In this document: positions 44,451-53,629 of the stretch, piece after piece | Position numbering within the stretch: the stretch's first letter is position 1 | How the letters are laid out: every line of letters starts with the position of its first letter | Origin: Mesobaculum littorinae | GTDB lineage: Bacteria > Pseudomonadota > Alphaproteobacteria > Rhodobacterales > Rhodobacteraceae | DNA: 64,000 bases | NCBI RefSeq assembly: GCF_004011175.1 | Contig: NZ_RQXX01000002.1 | Span: forward strand, 186,001 to 250,000 | Direction: 5' to 3' | Notes under the pieces: model-generated | Database searches by the model: none | The model's input: only the letters and a program-made list of their open reading frames with translations | What the model was told of the DNA's origin: nothing | Program-made: the position numbers and the translations under genes

Positions 44451-46310
44451 ATGGACAAGATCAAGACGCGTGCGTTCGACAAGTGGGCGCCGCAACTGGG
44501 GTGGGAGCGCAAGGACGACGGCAGCTGGCTGATCTGGCGCGACGATCCCTTGGGCGACTATCCGGCCCGGATGAACGAACGTCTGATCCACTGGGCTCGC
44601 ACGGATCCCGACCGCACCTGGATGGCGCAGCGCGACGGCGACGACTGGCAGCGCATCAGCTACGGTGCGCTCTGGCGCGACGTGCAGGCGCTGGGGCAGG
44701 CGTTGCTCGACCGTGACCTGGGGCCGGACCGCCCGGTGATGATCTTGTCGGGCAATGACCTCGACCATGCCCGTCTCGCCCTGGCGGCGCAGCACGTGGG
44801 CGTGCCCTCGGCCGCGATCTCGCCGGCCTACTCCCTTGTCTCGACCGACTACGAGAAACTTTCGGGCATCGTCGAGCAGATAACCCCCGGGCTGGTCTTT
44901 GCCGCCGACGGCGCCCTGTTTGCCAAGGCGATCGCGGCCGCGGTGCCCTCTGACACGCCCGTGGCCGTCGCGCGCAACCCGGTCGAGGGGCGCGACAGCC
45001 CGCTTTTCTCTGATCTGCTCGCCACCGAACCGACCGACGCCGTGGCGCGTGCCTTCGATGCGACCGGCCCCGACACGGTGGCCAAGTTCCTTTTTACGTC
45101 GGGCACGACGGGATCGCCCAAGGCGGTGATCCAGACCCAGCGCATGCTCTGCTCTAACCAGGAGATGATCGCCGACAGCTATGCCTTCATGCGCAGCCAG
45201 CCGCCCGTGGTGGTGGACTGGGCGCCGTGGAACCACACGGCCAGCGGCAACAAGGTCTTCAACCTCACCATCTACCACGGCGGAACCTACTACCTCGACG
45301 AGGGCAAGCCGTCGCCCAAGGCCATCGGCGAAACCATCCGCAACCTGCGCGAAATCTCCCCCACGTGGTATTTCAACGTCCCCGCGGGCTACGAGATGCT
45401 GGTCGACGCGATGGAGGACGACGACCAGCTGCGCGAAAGTTTCTTCCGCGATCTCAACATGATGATGTACGCGGGCGCGGGGATGGCGGACCATACCTGG
45501 CGCCGCCTTCGCGACCTGGCGGTGCGCACCGTGGGCGCCGAGATCCTGCTGTCGACCGGGCTGGGCGCGACCGAGACCGGCCCCTTCGCGATCAACTGCA
45601 TGGAGCCGCAGGAGGTGCCCGGCAATGTCGGTATCCCCTCGCAGGGCGTGGTGCTGAAGCTCGTACCCAACGGCGGCAAGCTCGAGGCGCGGCTCAAGGG
45701 TCCGCATATCACGCCAGGCTACTGGCGCGCGCCGGAGCTGACCGCGAAGGCCTTCGACGACGAGGGGTATTACCTTCTGGGCGACGCGCTGCGCTTCGCG
45801 GTCGAGGATGATCCGGCGCAGGGCTTCCTGTTCGACGGACGCATCGCCGAGAACTTCAAGCTGCGCACCGGAACATGGGTCGCCGTAGGCCCGCTCAGGG
45901 CCAAGCTGGTGGACGAGCTGGGCGGTCTGGCCCGCGATGCCGTGATCACCGGGCAGGACCAGGAGGAGCTGGGCGCGATCCTGATCCCCTACCTGCCGAC
46001 GCTGCGCGCCCTGCTGCCCGCGGCCGACCGCGGGGCCCTGAGCGATGCCGAGGTCGTCGACCACCCGGCGGTGCGCGACGAGCTTGCGCGGAGGCTGGGC
46101 GACCATGCCGCCCGTGCCACGGGATCGGCCACGCGGGTCAAGCGGGTGGTCTTCATCGACAGTGCCCCCGCGCTGGACCGCGGCGAGGTGACGGACAAGG
46201 GGTCGATCAACCAGCGCGCGGTGCTGCGCCACCGCGACCACCTGGTGCAGGCGCTCTATGCCGACGATCCGCGGGTGATCCACCCCGACATGGGCGAAGC
46301 CGCCGCCTGA
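44451..46310 (+). CDS. AMP-dependent acyl-CoA ligase, feruloyl-CoA synthase type
   Basis: 619 residues of the ANL superfamily. The phosphate-binding loop is FLFTSGTTGSPKAV. STGLGATETGPFA and YLLGDALRF with the DGRIAENFKLRTGTWV region follow. The C-terminal lysine-bearing part is GEVTDKGSINQRAVLRHRD, a sequence typical of feruloyl-CoA synthases. The protein activates an aryl acid to its CoA ester. In the molybdenum-hydroxylase context this suggests aromatic acid catabolism (inference); the classic hydratase/aldolase partner (ech) is not in the window. GGAGGATGAC ribosome site. Confidence 0.85.
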   Translation: MDKIKTRAFDKWAPQLGWERKDDGSWLIWRDDPLGDYPARMNERLIHWARTDPDRTWMAQRDGDDWQRISYGALWRDVQALGQALLDRDLGPDRPVMILSGNDLDHARLALAAQHVGVPSAAISPAYSLVSTDYEKLSGIVEQITPGLVFAADGALFAKAIAAAVPSDTPVAVARNPVEGRDSPLFSDLLATEPTDAVARAFDATGPDTVAKFLFTSGTTGSPKAVIQTQRMLCSNQEMIADSYAFMRSQPPVVVDWAPWNHTASGNKVFNLTIYHGGTYYLDEGKPSPKAIGETIRNLREISPTWYFNVPAGYEMLVDAMEDDDQLRESFFRDLNMMMYAGAGMADHTWRRLRDLAVRTVGAEILLSTGLGATETGPFAINCMEPQEVPGNVGIPSQGVVLKLVPNGGKLEARLKGPHITPGYWRAPELTAKAFDDEGYYLLGDALRFAVEDDPAQGFLFDGRIAENFKLRTGTWVAVGPLRAKLVDELGGLARDAVITGQDQEELGAILIPYLPTLRALLPAADRGALSDAEVVDHPAVRDELARRLGDHAARATGSATRVKRVVFIDSAPALDRGEVTDKGSINQRAVLRHRDHLVQALYADDPRVIHPDMGEAAA

Positions 46311-46471
46311 TCGCGGCGGAGGTCCGCCCGCCGCCCGGTTTTCCGGCCGGCGCGTGCCCGGCCCGCCCGCCTGCGTGCCCCGCTCTGCCGCGCGGCAAGC
46401 TCGCGCGCGGCTCTCGCTCTGCCGCCTTGCATCCCTGCCGGGGCCTGTGGCGCTGGGGCGCTGGGCAGGCG

Positions 46472-47167
46472 TCAGTCCAGCGTGAAGCCAATCTCCGGCA
46501 GGTCCATCGCGCCGCCGGTCACGTGCTGGCCGCGGGTCACCGCGCCGACGCCTGCGGGCGTCCCCGTCAGCACCAGATCGCCGGGGCGCAGCGCGACCGC
46601 CTGCGACAGGTGCGCCAGGATGTCGGGGATGGGCCAGATCATCTCGGACAGGTCGGCGTCTTGCCGGACCTCGCCGTCGACGGCCAGCCAGATCCGCCCG
46701 GCTCCGGGGCGCGCGCCTTGCGCGGGCCGCAGCGGGGCGATCGGCGCCGACTGGTCGAAGCCCTTGGCCCAGTCCCAGGGACGGCCCGTGCGCTTGGCCT
46801 CGGCCTGCAGGTCGCGCCGGGTCAGGTCGACGGCCACGCCGTAGCCCCAGACATGGTCCCAGGCGTCGCCGGTCGCGATGTCCGCTCCGCCGGCGCCGAT
46901 CGCCACGGCAAGCTCGATCTCGAAATGCAGATCGGCGGTCATGGGCGGGTAGGGCAGGCGCGGCGCGGCCTCGATCGGGGCCGGCACGGCCGCATCGGCA
47001 GGCTTGGAGAAGAAGAAGGGCGGATCGCGGTCGTCATTCCCCATCTCGCGGGCATGGGCGGCGTAGTTGCGCCCGACACAGAAGATCCGGCGCAGCGGGA
47101 ACCGGGCCGTTCGCCCCTCAACGGGGAGGCTGGCGCGGTCGGGAGGCGTGAAGACGTAGTCTGACAT
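46472..47167 (-). CDS. Fumarylacetoacetate hydrolase family protein
   Basis: 231 residues. FAH C-terminal fold: IFCVGRNYAAHAREMG, metal ligands in DLHFEIELAVAIG and GYGVAVDLTRRDLQ, and GDLVLTGTPAGVGAV. The short form is closest to fumarylpyruvate hydrolase or acylpyruvase, which cleave C-C bonds in ring-cleavage products. The upstream region contains a 7-bp hairpin (47193-47211). Convergent with the ligase gene, so no common operon, but compatible with aromatic catabolism. Confidence 0.9.
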   Translation of the reverse strand: MSDYVFTPPDRASLPVEGRTARFPLRRIFCVGRNYAAHAREMGNDDRDPPFFFSKPADAAVPAPIEAAPRLPYPPMTADLHFEIELAVAIGAGGADIATGDAWDHVWGYGVAVDLTRRDLQAEAKRTGRPWDWAKGFDQSAPIAPLRPAQGARPGAGRIWLAVDGEVRQDADLSEMIWPIPDILAHLSQAVALRPGDLVLTGTPAGVGAVTRGQHVTGGAMDLPEIGFTLD

Positions 47168-47384
47168 CGGGAAACCTCTTTTTCAAATCAGCGCGGCAGA
47201 GTCGCTGCCGCAATGGTTGCGTGACATCCGAGCGCAAGGAAAACCTATGGATACACGCCGATTAGGCGCAAAACCGCCGATGTGCCGAAGCGTCCCGCAA
47301 GACAGATGACATATAGACTTAAACTGGTGAAACATCTCCCGATATTACGAGTGAACGCCCTGAAAAGCCTGAATAGAACAGGGC

Positions 47385-48086
47385 ATGATCGAAGGTTCGA
47401 GCGGTCCATTGCACGACAAGACCCATGAAGACTCCGCCGGTGACGCGATCCGTGTCGCCGGGGCAACCGGCCATGAAAACCCGGCGTCGCGTGACGCGCG
47501 GGCGACGCTGCGCTGGCGTCTGCGGCAGGACACGCGTGATGAGCATGAGGCGCTGGACGCCATGCTTGCCGACTGCGACGTCGCGACCGCCCCGGGGCTG
47601 GCCGCCTTTCTTGCCGTGCAGGCCGATGCGCTGGCCCGGTTGGCCCCGATCTGCGCGGATGGCGCGACCCGCCGGTTCGTGATCGATCTGCTTGCCGCAG
47701 CCCGGACCGACCTGCGCGCGCTGGGAGTGGTGGACCCGGAGCCTGCCGGGACGGACACCGCCACCAGCGCCTTCGACGGCGTGCCTGCGCCCCGCATGCT
47801 CGACCCGCTTGCCGTCGACTACGTGATCTTCGGGTCGCGGCTGGGCAACACGGTGATGCACCGACATTGGAGTGCCACCGCAGATCCCGCGGCGCGGCAG
47901 GCCGGGCGGTTCTTGTCCCTGCCTGTCCCTGCCGATGGCTGGCGCGGGCTGACGGCGCGCCTGTCCGCGATGCCCGCGACCGGCGTCGATGCAGATCGCA
48001 CGATCTGCGATGCGCGGGCCGTTTTCGCACTTTACGGACGGGCGGCGGTCGCTAGAAGGGCTGAAGTTTACAGGGCGAGTGCATGA
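47385..48086 (+). CDS. bphO: Biliverdin-producing heme oxygenase
   Basis: 233 residues. Heme oxygenase fold with the proximal His54 in LRQDTRDEHEALDAM and the distal-helix segment VIFGSRLGNTVMHRHW. It opens heme to biliverdin, the chromophore of bacterial phytochromes. It has about 40 extra N-terminal residues compared with typical BphO; no alternative start is available nearer the domain. It overlaps the phytochrome gene by four bases (ATGA), so chromophore enzyme and apoprotein are made together. Confidence 0.93.
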   Translation: MIEGSSGPLHDKTHEDSAGDAIRVAGATGHENPASRDARATLRWRLRQDTRDEHEALDAMLADCDVATAPGLAAFLAVQADALARLAPICADGATRRFVIDLLAAARTDLRALGVVDPEPAGTDTATSAFDGVPAPRMLDPLAVDYVIFGSRLGNTVMHRHWSATADPAARQAGRFLSLPVPADGWRGLTARLSAMPATGVDADRTICDARAVFALYGRAAVARRAEVYRASA

Positions 48087-50704
48087 CAGACCAGAACGAG
48101 CAAGCGTTCACGCCGCCGGTCGACCTTACCAATTGCGACCGCGAGCCGATTCACATTCTTGGCAAGGTGCAGGGCTTCGGCTGTCTGATCGCCACCTCGT
48201 CGGACTGGATGGTCCAGCATGTCTCGGCAAACGCCACCGACATTCTGGGGCTGGACCCGGAGACGCTGATCGGCACGCCGCTCAGCGAACACCTGCCCGC
48301 CGAAACCCTGCACCACCTGCGCACAAGGATGCAGATCTCGGGCCAGAACGCCGGCCCGGCGCGGACCTTCGGGCTGGACGTGTTCGAGGACGGGCGCCTG
48401 TTCGACGTCTCGGGCCACATCTCGGGCCGGTCCTTCGTGCTCGAGTTCGAGCCGAAGAGCGCGCGCCGCGACCTGCACGACCTGACGATGGTGCAGCCGC
48501 TGATCGCGCGGATTTCCGAAGGCGAGGGTATCGAATCGATCTGCCGCCGCGCGGCGCGTGGGCTCAAGGCCCTGTCGGGTTTCGACCGGGTCATGGTCTA
48601 CAAGTTCAACGAGGATGGCAGCGGAACCGTGCTGGCCGAGGACCGGCAGCCGGAACTGGGCACCTTTCTGGGGCTGCGCTATCCCGCCACGGACATTCCG
48701 CAGCAGGCGCGTGAGCTGTACAAGCGCAACCTTATCCGCCTGATCGCCGACGTGAACGGCGAGGTCTCCCCGATCGTGCCGGAACTCAGCCCCGAGGGCG
48801 CGCCGGTCGACCTGTCGCTGGCCACCACCCGGGCGGTTTCGCCGATCCACCTGGAATACCTGCGCAACATGGGGGTCGAGGCGTCGATGTCGCTGTCGAT
48901 CCTGCACCAGGGCGAATTGTGGGGGCTCTTCGCCTGCCACCACTATTCGCCCCGCTACATCGACTACGAACTGCGCACCGCGGTCGAGCTGTTCGGTCAG
49001 CTCTTTTCCTACGAACTGGCGCAGAAGACCTCGGATGCCGAGCGGCAGCATATCCGCGACGCGCAGAACCTGCACGACCGCATAGTCGCCCGGCTCAGCC
49101 ACGATGCGGCCTTCATGGACCGTTTCGACGAACTGGCCGACGAGATCCTGCAGGTGATCCCCGCCGACGGCTTCGCCGTCTTCTCGGATGATCGCTATGC
49201 TTCCCGCGGCATCGCGCTGGACGAACCCGAGTTCCGGCGGCTGGCGCGGGTCCTGAACACCGCGATCAGCGGGCAGGTGCTGACCGTGGACAACCTGTCG
49301 CGCATCCACCCGCCCGCGGCGGAGTATGCCGACCAGGTGGCGGGCATCCTAGCCATTCCGATCTCGCGGTCGCCGCGCGATTACATCGTGCTGTTCCGGC
49401 GTGAGGTCGCGCAGATCGTCAAGTGGGCCGGCGATCCGAAGAAACCGGCGCAGGTCGGCCCCAACGGGCTGCGCCTGACCCCGCGCAAGAGCTTCGAGGC
49501 CTGGCAGGAACTGGTGCGCGGTCACTCGACCCCGTGGCTCGAGCCTGAGCGTCGCGCGGCGGAAACGCTGCGGGTGACCCTGCTCGAGGTGGTGCTGCGG
49601 TTGTCGGAAGAGGCCAATCGCGAACGCGCCCGGGCGCAGGAAAAGCAGGCGCTTCTGATCGCCGAGCTGAACCACCGCGTGCGCAATATCCTCAACCTGA
49701 TCCGCGGGATCGTCAAACAGTCGGGCGAGGATGCGAAGAGCGTCGAGGAATTCACCAGCGTTCTGGGCGGGCGCATCCAGTCGCTGGCGGCGGCGCATGA
49801 CCAGCTGACCCAGCAATCCTGGGGGCCGACGCCCCTGCAACACCTGATCGAGGTCGAGGCCGAGGCCTATGCCGGCGGCGGCGAGGCGCGGGTGGAGATC
49901 ACCGGGCAGGATGTCGAACTGAACAGCTCGGCCTTCACGACGATGGCCCTTGTGATCCACGAGATGATGACCAACGCCGCCAAGTATGGCGCGCTCAGCC
50001 TGCCCGACGGGCGGGTCGAGGTGCGCACCGCGCTTGGCGAAACCGGCGGCCTGGAGATCGAGTGGCGCGAAAAGGGCGGGCCGCAGGTCGTCCCGCCGGA
50101 ACGACGCGGCTTCGGATCGACCCTGATCGAAAGCTCGATCCCCTTCGAACTGGGCGGCACCGCCGAGGTGACCTATGCCGAAACCGGCATCATCGCCCGT
50201 TTCACCGTCCCGAAACGCCACCTGTCGATACCGGCGCGCAACGGGCAGGTGCCCGTGTCCCGCCACGCGCCCGCGCTGCGGGCGGTGGGAGGGGGCGAGG
50301 CCGGACAACCCGAGGCGCCGCAGGGCGATCCTGCGCCCGCTGCGCCGCTGTCCAACGTGCTTCTGTTGGAAGACAACATGGTGATCGCGCTCGATGCGTC
50401 GGACCTGCTCAAGGAGGTCGGCGCCGAAGCGGTGACGACCTGCGGTTCGGTTGCCGACGCGATGGCGGCGCTGGACGCGGCAACGCCGGATCTGGGTGTG
50501 CTCGACCTCAATCTCGGCAGCGAAACGTCCGAGGCCGTTGCCCATAGGCTGGTCGAGCTGGGCGTGCCCTTCGTCTTCGCCACCGGCTACGACAGCGCGG
50601 ACGATGCCGTGGCGGCTTTCCCGGCCGTGCCGCTGGTGCGCAAGCCTTTCAGCGCGGCCGAGCTGAAACAGGCGCTCGATACCGCGCGTCGCGGGCGGGG
50701 CTGA
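48083..50704 (+). CDS. bphP: Bacteriophytochrome HWE-family histidine kinase with C-terminal receiver domain
   Basis: 873 residues. Cys18 in LTNCDREPIHI is the expected biliverdin attachment site. PAS (about 20-120), GAF (about 135-300, with PATDIP at 201-206, Asp204), PHY (about 315-500, with tongue motif PRKSF at 467-471). The kinase is HWE-type: the phospho-acceptor is His531 in ELNHRVRN, and IEWREKGGP supplies the W-x-E motif. The C-terminal receiver (about 755-870) starts NVLLLEDN and has Asp808 in LGVLDLNLG. A red/far-red sensor with intramolecular phosphotransfer is likely. No separate response-regulator gene is beside it. Confidence 0.95.
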   Translation: MTDQNEQAFTPPVDLTNCDREPIHILGKVQGFGCLIATSSDWMVQHVSANATDILGLDPETLIGTPLSEHLPAETLHHLRTRMQISGQNAGPARTFGLDVFEDGRLFDVSGHISGRSFVLEFEPKSARRDLHDLTMVQPLIARISEGEGIESICRRAARGLKALSGFDRVMVYKFNEDGSGTVLAEDRQPELGTFLGLRYPATDIPQQARELYKRNLIRLIADVNGEVSPIVPELSPEGAPVDLSLATTRAVSPIHLEYLRNMGVEASMSLSILHQGELWGLFACHHYSPRYIDYELRTAVELFGQLFSYELAQKTSDAERQHIRDAQNLHDRIVARLSHDAAFMDRFDELADEILQVIPADGFAVFSDDRYASRGIALDEPEFRRLARVLNTAISGQVLTVDNLSRIHPPAAEYADQVAGILAIPISRSPRDYIVLFRREVAQIVKWAGDPKKPAQVGPNGLRLTPRKSFEAWQELVRGHSTPWLEPERRAAETLRVTLLEVVLRLSEEANRERARAQEKQALLIAELNHRVRNILNLIRGIVKQSGEDAKSVEEFTSVLGGRIQSLAAAHDQLTQQSWGPTPLQHLIEVEAEAYAGGGEARVEITGQDVELNSSAFTTMALVIHEMMTNAAKYGALSLPDGRVEVRTALGETGGLEIEWREKGGPQVVPPERRGFGSTLIESSIPFELGGTAEVTYAETGIIARFTVPKRHLSIPARNGQVPVSRHAPALRAVGGGEAGQPEAPQGDPAPAAPLSNVLLLEDNMVIALDASDLLKEVGAEAVTTCGSVADAMAALDAATPDLGVLDLNLGSETSEAVAHRLVELGVPFVFATGYDSADDAVAAFPAVPLVRKPFSAAELKQALDTARRGRG

Positions 50705-50716
50705 GCGTCAGCTTCG

Positions 50717-50751
50717 GTCGCGCGGCGCCGGACCACCCGGGGTCGCGCGAC
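50717..50751 (+). terminator. Hairpin after the bacteriophytochrome gene
   Basis: 8-bp stem GTCGCGCG/CGCGCGAC with a 19-base loop, 13 bases past the stop. There is no U-tract. It is followed at 50791-50803 by GGGCGCGTGATCC, identical to the unit junction of the 40.4 kb array. Confidence 0.35.
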
Positions 50752-50822
50752 AGACCCGTGCCCCATGCGGGAACCGAGTGCTCGACGACAGGGCGCGTGA
50801 TCCGGGGCAGGGCGTTTGCGGG

Positions 50823-51677
50823 TCAGGCGTGGGTGGCGCCCTCGGCGGTCACCTTTTCGTCGGGGGCAATGGGGGGGAACCACGTCATGTCCAGCTCGTC
50901 GTAGCGATTGACGTAGCGTGCCAGCACATCCAGCTGCGCGCGGTCCAACAGGCGGATGTAGGGACGGTCGATCTCGATCAGCCCCTCGGTCACGAAATCC
51001 GACAAGAGCCGGCTGACATAGACCGGCGACAGGCCCAGCGCCTCGGCCAGGTCGGTCTGGCGCAGGGGAAGCCGAAATCGGCGGCCGATGTCGGGGTTGG
51101 CGACCATCAGGCGGGCATGCAGATCGACCAGCAGGTTGGCCAGCCGTTCGCGCGCGGTGCCCAACGCCATCAGCGCCAGCCGTTCGCGCAGCGCGATCTG
51201 GTCGAGGCTGACGATCGCGGTGAGGAGCGCTGCCAGCCGCGGCTCGTGCAGGTAGATGTCCGACATCCGGTCCAGCGGCATCGGGCAGACGACGCATTCG
51301 GTCATGGCGACCGTGTTGTGTACCACCGTCATGCTGCCGATTTCGGGCAGGCCGATCAGCTCGCCGGGCAGGAAGATCCGCAGGATCTGGCTGCGACCGT
51401 TGACCTGTTCGGTGCGCACCGCCGCCCAGCCGCTTTTCAGCACGAAGATGCGTTCGCTGTGCATGCCGCGCGACAGGATGGTCCCGCCGGGGGCGATCCG
51501 GGTTTCCGGCTTTTCGATGCTGGCGACGAACTCGGCCTCGGAATTCGACAGGTCGATGTATCGCTCCAACCGATGGGCAAAGCAGCTTTTCTGCGCGTCG
51601 GAGGGGGCGTTGGTCGTGTCGCGCATGGTCTCGGGTTCCTCGGTCAGGGCCGACACCGGCAAACGCCATTCGACCAT
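50823..51677 (-). CDS. Crp/Fnr family transcriptional regulator
   Basis: 284 residues. N-terminal cyclic-nucleotide-binding-like beta barrel (GGTILSRGMHSERIFVLKSGWAAV, then LPGELIGLPEIG), a long dimer helix, and a C-terminal winged helix with QTDLAEALGLSPVYVSRLLSDFVTEGLI. There is no N-terminal cysteine cluster for an iron-sulfur centre, so it is not an oxygen-sensing FNR proper. The ATG at 51677 follows GGGAGGGAC; an internal ATG at 51626 is possible. It is convergent with the phytochrome and divergent from treZ, so either is a possible target. Confidence 0.88.
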   Translation of the reverse strand: MVEWRLPVSALTEEPETMRDTTNAPSDAQKSCFAHRLERYIDLSNSEAEFVASIEKPETRIAPGGTILSRGMHSERIFVLKSGWAAVRTEQVNGRSQILRIFLPGELIGLPEIGSMTVVHNTVAMTECVVCPMPLDRMSDIYLHEPRLAALLTAIVSLDQIALRERLALMALGTARERLANLLVDLHARLMVANPDIGRRFRLPLRQTDLAEALGLSPVYVSRLLSDFVTEGLIEIDRPYIRLLDRAQLDVLARYVNRYDELDMTWFPPIAPDEKVTAEGATHA

Positions 51678-51862
51678 GATGTCTGTCCCTCCCTGAATAG
51701 CCGCCCCGATCCGGTGTGACAATCGCAGGTGCGCATGGGGGGCCTGTGCCGCGCGAAAGTGCGCCGCGCAAATGGCGTGGCCGGGCCCGGAACTTTCGCT
51801 AGGGGCGATGGTTGCCGCTTCGAGACCAGAGGTCCTACCTGAATGCGCGAGATGTTCCCCCT

Positions 51863-53629
51863 ATGACGATTGATCCCGCCGACACCGCCCCCCGCACCGA
51901 CGCCCGTCCGCTTTGGGGGCTGTGGCCCGCGGGGCCGGGGCGCTGGAGCTACCGCGTCTGGGCCCCCCGGGCCGCGCGCGCCGAGCTTGAGGTCGGCGGC
52001 TCCCGCCACCCGATGCAGCGAGACGACGACGGCCTGTGGGAGGTAAGCTTTGCCGCAGAGGAGGGCACCGTCTACCGGCTGGTGCTGGACGGTACCGCCA
52101 CGCCCGATCCCGCCGCACGGCGGCAGGCCGGCGACGTGCATGCCGCCTCGGTCATCCTCGACCCGCGGGGCGCACATGCGTGGCAGGCCGACTGGCACGG
52201 CCGCCCGTGGGAAGAGGCGGTGATCTACGAGATGCACCTGGGCACCTTCACCGAGGGCGGCACTTTTGCCGCGGCGATGGACGAGCTCGACCGGCTGGCC
52301 GGGCTGGGGATCACCGCGATCGAGATCATGCCGGTGGCGCAGTTTCCCGGTGACCGGGGCTGGGGCTATGACGGGGTGAACCCCTATGCCCTGCATCCCG
52401 CCTACGGCACACGCGACGAGATGCGCGCCTTCGTCGATGCCGCCCAGGCCCGGGGCATGATGGTGCTGCTCGACGTGGTCTATAACCACTTCGGCCCGGA
52501 TGGCGCCTATATCCACGGCGTCGCGCCCGAGTTCTTCGATGCAGGGCGCGACACGCCGTGGGGGCGTGCCATCGCTTTCGCCAAGCCCGCGGTGCGGCGC
52601 TATTTCATCGACAACGCGATCGAGTGGATCCGCGAATTCCGGCTGGACGGCCTGCGACTCGATGCCGTGCATCAGATCGCCGACGACAGCGACCCGCACT
52701 TCCTGGTGGAGCTGGGGCAGGCGGTGCGCAAGCTCGACCTCGGCCGCCCCATCCACCTTGTCAACGAGGACGAGCGCAACCTGCGCCGCTATCGCGACGG
52801 GCCGGACCCGGACTTTGCCGCAGAGTGGAACGACGACTACCACCACGCCGTGCACTGCCTGCTGACGGGCGAGAGCGAAAGCTACTACGAGAACTTCGCG
52901 CAGGACCCGATGGCCGACCTGGTGACAGCGATGGCCGACGGTTATGTCGAACACGGCCAGCCCCGGCATTCGGGCGAGGTGCGGGGCGAACCCGCGGGGG
53001 ATCTGCCGACGACGGCCTTCGTCAACGCCAACCAGACCCATGACCAGGTCGGTAACCGGGCGCAGGGCGACCGCCTGATCACCCTGGCCGATCCGGAGGC
53101 GGTTAAGGTAGCGCATGGCCTACTGCTGCTGTCACCCTTCATCCCGATGCTGTTCATGGGCGAAGAGATCGGCGCCACCGCGCCGTTCCAGTTCTTTGCC
53201 GACTTCCATGGCAAGCTGGCCGAGGCCACGCGCAAGGGGCGCGCGGACGAGTTCGCGCGCTTCTCCTCCTTCGAGGGCGACGTGCCCGATCCCATGGCTT
53301 GGGACACCTTCGCCCGGTCGCGCCCCTTTGCCGATCCGCCGGCCCATGCCGCGGACTGGGCCGCGCTGACCGAACGTCTTCTGGATCTGCGGGCGCAGCA
53401 TGTCGTGCCTCTGTTGAAATCGGGCCGCGACGGGCGGGCGCAGGTCGACCGCACCGGCGCGAAATCCCTGGTCGCCGCCTGGCCCTTTGCCGCGGGCACC
53501 CTGCGGCTGGCCGTGTCGCTGGGCGCGGCACCCGACCGCGTGCCCGAGATTCCCGATCCCTTCTTCACCATGGGCGACCCCGCGCGTGACGCGCTGTCGC
53601 TGACTGCAACCGTGGAGCATTCCGAATGA
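51863..53629 (+). CDS. treZ: Malto-oligosyltrehalose trehalohydrolase
   Basis: 588 residues. Releases trehalose from the maltooligosyl-trehalose made by TreY. N-terminal carbohydrate-binding/isoamylase-like domain, then a GH13 barrel: DVVYNHFGPDG, GLRLDAVH with the nucleophile Asp267, and VNEDER with the acid Glu302. The final Asp is in NANQTHDQVGNR. The ATG at 51863 has only a poor ribosome site; a TTG at 51812 with AGGGG upstream is an alternative that adds 17 residues. It overlaps treY by four bases. Confidence 0.93.
   Translation: MTIDPADTAPRTDARPLWGLWPAGPGRWSYRVWAPRAARAELEVGGSRHPMQRDDDGLWEVSFAAEEGTVYRLVLDGTATPDPAARRQAGDVHAASVILDPRGAHAWQADWHGRPWEEAVIYEMHLGTFTEGGTFAAAMDELDRLAGLGITAIEIMPVAQFPGDRGWGYDGVNPYALHPAYGTRDEMRAFVDAAQARGMMVLLDVVYNHFGPDGAYIHGVAPEFFDAGRDTPWGRAIAFAKPAVRRYFIDNAIEWIREFRLDGLRLDAVHQIADDSDPHFLVELGQAVRKLDLGRPIHLVNEDERNLRRYRDGPDPDFAAEWNDDYHHAVHCLLTGESESYYENFAQDPMADLVTAMADGYVEHGQPRHSGEVRGEPAGDLPTTAFVNANQTHDQVGNRAQGDRLITLADPEAVKVAHGLLLLSPFIPMLFMGEEIGATAPFQFFADFHGKLAEATRKGRADEFARFSSFEGDVPDPMAWDTFARSRPFADPPAHAADWAALTERLLDLRAQHVVPLLKSGRDGRAQVDRTGAKSLVAAWPFAAGTLRLAVSLGAAPDRVPEIPDPFFTMGDPARDALSLTATVEHSE

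Noticed and set aside
48083-50704. Diguanylate cyclase output on the phytochrome, as in Rhodobacter BphG
   Set aside because: No GGDEF or EAL motif; the output is an HWE kinase with a receiver domain.
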